64,000 nt of DNA. Origin: Motacilla alba alba (lineage: Eukaryota > Chordata > Aves > Passeriformes > Motacillidae). The stretch lies in contig NC_052016.1 of the NCBI RefSeq assembly GCF_015832195.1, positions 27,053,129 through 27,117,128 on the forward strand. The letters are read 5' to 3'. Positions 61,401 to 64,000 of the stretch are shown here, piece by piece. Position numbers and translations under genes: made by a program. Each line of letters opens with the position of its first letter. Position 1 is the first letter of the stretch. The notes under the pieces were generated by a model. The model searched no databases and had not been told where the DNA came from. It saw only the letters and a program-made list of their open reading frames with translations.

Positions 61401-64000
61401 GTCTGTTGCTAGAGGCCATAGTGAAGATGAGAAGTTAACCTTGTGGTCTTGATAGAGGGGAGCTGAATGGGAAAGAATGACTTATCTGAGCTACATAGGA
61501 TATAATTATATTTTGGATGAACCCAGAGAAGAAACAGCTTCCTCTGCATCACACTTCTTGGATGCCTTGCCTGCCATTCCCCTGGGAGCAGATAAACTCA
61601 TATGGAAGAAAATGCAATTTTCATTTTCTTTCCAGCTGTGGCACCCAATTACTGTGGTTTTTGTCCTCTTCTTTGAGCTCCTCAGCATATAGCCATGTCT
61701 TATTCCACTCTAAGCTGTCATGTAAACTGAGCAAGATGCTTTCAGGTGTGGAATTTGAGGAAAAATCAATTATGCAATGAGTAGAGCACAAGCCTCCCAA
61801 ATGCTCAAACTTCCAGGTAACGAACTGTCCACGAACTCCCAGCACAGGATAAAGGTGTAAATAATTATTAGACTCCTACTGCTTCTCAGAATCTTATCTG
61901 TGCATTTTGCCCACAGCATTAATAGAGACACAGCTTTCTAATTGCATTATATACATTATGTTACATTTCAGTCTTGGTAAAGCAAATTAATCAGCCGTGT
62001 CTAAAAATAATGACCATGGCTCTTTAAGCTAACTGTGCATCATAGCCATCTAAAATCTAACTCCTACGTGGTTTGCAGTCTCGCCCATGCTCATAGACAA
62101 GCAAGATGTTCATGCTGCAACATTTAGACTCTGTAATTCTTTCAATATGTAAGGTGCTAATCTGGAAAAATGTTCCTGATAATCATTTTTTCTATGCTTT
62201 ATTTGTCCTTATTAAATTACTGAAACTCCTAGGCTGAGACTTTGGAATGTTTGCCTCTGTCCTACACAATCCTTTATAGCTCTAGGAGCTGACCCATGGG
62301 ATGGAGCTTTAGATCAGGGTTTTGGATATTGAGAAAGATTTAGCTGCGTCAGTCAAGGTAAGCTCCATAGGTCTGTCCAGGAGGCTACACAAGAGACAAG
62401 GGCCCTACAGCAGGCAGATGCAGAAGCGGCAGAGAACATGATGGTGACAAAGTTACACACATCTCAAGTTCCAACCAGAGGAAGAGGGCTTTAAACTCTT
62501 TGGGGAACCTCATTTGTGGAGGCTGCTGGAAAGGAAATGGTTTGTCTCCCATGTGCCCTGCATTCATCATCCCTGCACAGGTCCTGCAAACCTTCAAGAT
62601 AGATCCAGCTGGTAGACAGTGGCTTTGCCTGTGCCAGTAAGAACGTATCAGATTGCTGAAGGGGATATTAGAACATAAGTGTATTACTTTTTCTCCCTGT
62701 GTTGCAAGAAAAGGATATGCTTCGCAGTTTGTGCCAATTGGAGAACTCTCCTGAGACTGTGTTTTATAAAGGAGTTTGTTTACTCTCCAGCAGAAGAGTT
62801 ACCCAGCAGTCAAGACTCCTGACTCAGCTCTGCTTTTAGTGCTGCCGATTTGGAGTTGCAAGTTTAGTAAGCTGCAGAGAAATCTCACTAGAAAGATATA
62901 GGTACAGAAAGGCATACTGAGGCTCTGTCAAAGACAGGGAAGTTTTTTGTTCTTAATGCAGCAGTAAATCCCTCATTGTACAAACTGCAGTAGGAATAAC
63001 AGCATCCCATATCTCTACAGAGGGCAGTGGCATGACCTAGTAGGTGGGAAGCTCTCAGTAATCCTTTTAGCTGTTTTCTTCCCTGCAGACCCCAAAATGT
63101 AGCTGAACTCACAAAGACCTTGTTGGGATTTTCTTTTTCTGTCGCCTCTTTTTACAAGACACAGCTGGCACTTCTATTCAGCGTCCACCAGTACACCAGT
63201 TGCAATGCCTTACTGCAATCTCTCTGTCTCCATTGTCGCCCTGTTTTCTGTTGTGCTGCTGTAAATGAATCAATTGGTGCAATTCGCAATGGAGCTGTAA
63301 AGTGCCTAATAACAGGGAAAACAGGAGCCTGTGAACTGAGAAACTAGATGCACAACCAGACTGGGTGGTGTCATGTTGCACTTTCTTTATGAAAAAAATC
63401 AGAACATAGTCATTGCAGCTTCAAGGTATTTGTAAGTATTATAACAGTAAAAGTCTCAGCCAGAAGATTCTGTAAGTAGCTGGAAGGTACCGCAGATAGT
63501 AAACTTAACATAGATTTTTCAGGGTGTGCCTTTTTACTTGAGTGTAATGTGCTTGAGAATCAGCAGAATTGCTGTTCAAAGTGGTCATTGGCTAAAATAA
63601 AACTTTACCAAGACTGTCCAAGGACTTTTTTATCAAAATAAATGGAAATGTTCAGTCTTTCTCCCAGTGAAATATGGCAGTCTAGGCACTTTGCTGGCAC
63701 AATGGAAACAATGTGGGAGAACACACAGGATGCAATTTGACGGTGACTAGGCTTGCTTTTAAAGCCTGCAGTAGCTGGAACTTAAAGGGGCCACAAGCTA
63801 GATGGAAGTTGTACATGAATGATACTAATAGCATGTGGCAGAGATCCAAACCTTCAAAAACACATGCAGAAAATGCAGGGCCACAGCTCAAAGTGATGGA
63901 ACTCACCTATATTTTGCCCAGTTTGGTGAGGATGAGGAAGCTTGTGCTAAAATGCTGTCCTGACCTTTAGAGAGGATCTCAGACTGACATATTCATGCAT
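58491..64000. other. Unique AT-rich sequence to the window end
   Basis: No gene is supported; the frames are under 90 codons. It holds a 13-base inverted repeat (59588-59600 and 59686-59698), an AT-rich simple patch at about 59905-59930, and three stretches that resemble conserved non-coding elements (60200-60480, 61861-62110 and 63120-63420). Confidence 0.5.
59588..59698. repeat. Inverted repeat, 13 bp arms, 85 bp spacer
   Basis: ctccactttggat at 59588-59600 has its exact reverse complement, atccaaagtggag, at 59686-59698. The pairing does not extend beyond 13 bases. It may be chance or a remnant of a small element. No target-site duplication was seen. Confidence 0.55.

Noticed and set aside
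1..64000. Prokaryotic features: operons, ribosome-binding sites, CRISPR arrays, insertion sequences
   Set aside because: There is no dense coding, no regularly spaced repeats with unique spacers and no transposase. The sequence is vertebrate non-coding DNA with CR1 and an LTR.

Overview
The window reads as vertebrate nuclear DNA, almost certainly from a bird and most likely a passerine. Three things point there. Six 5'-truncated CR1 retroposon copies carry the conserved avian CR1 3' region. One solo endogenous-retrovirus LTR closely resembles a family I recall as common in songbirds. The base composition is AT-rich and CpG-poor, without the dense genes, ribosome-binding sites or operon layout of a prokaryote. 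The species call is an inference from repeat type, not a database match.

I can support no cellular protein-coding gene, tRNA, rRNA or other structured RNA gene. The open frames are short, lie on both strands and resemble no protein family I know. The longest ones are either the GGAA microsatellite read in different frames or chance frames. The window is best described as a gene desert or the inside of a very large intron.

Layout: 1-1.04 kb is unique sequence. A solo LTR on the minus strand lies at 1.05-1.77 kb. Unique AT-rich sequence fills 1.8-13.6 kb. A CR1-rich stretch spans 13.6-33.4 kb, with copies at 13.6(-), 17.4(-), 20.9(+), 25.1(-) and 33.0(+) kb. Inside that stretch lie a GC-richer island at 25.3-25.75 kb and a 303 bp GGAA/TTCC microsatellite at 30.88-31.18 kb. 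Mostly unique sequence fills 33.4-52.6 kb, including a G-poor pyrimidine-rich stretch near 40.0-40.4 kb. A chance-like 191-codon frame at 52.65-53.2 kb contains an exon-like segment with good splice signals. A 124 bp alternating purine-pyrimidine microsatellite lies at 53.8 kb. A GC-richer patch followed by an old CR1 fragment lies at 57.8-58.5 kb. The rest is AT-rich unique sequence with several stretches that look like conserved non-coding DNA.

The points most worth following up are the long GGAA array with CpG-bearing flanks, the Z-DNA-prone array, the candidate regulatory elements (8.56-9.2, 48.65-49.3, 51.9-52.1, 57.3-57.5, 60.2-60.5, 61.86-62.1 and 63.1-63.4 kb), the splice-signal-bounded segments, and a recurring class of small two-copy tandem duplications. 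I saw no evidence of a new multi-gene system.
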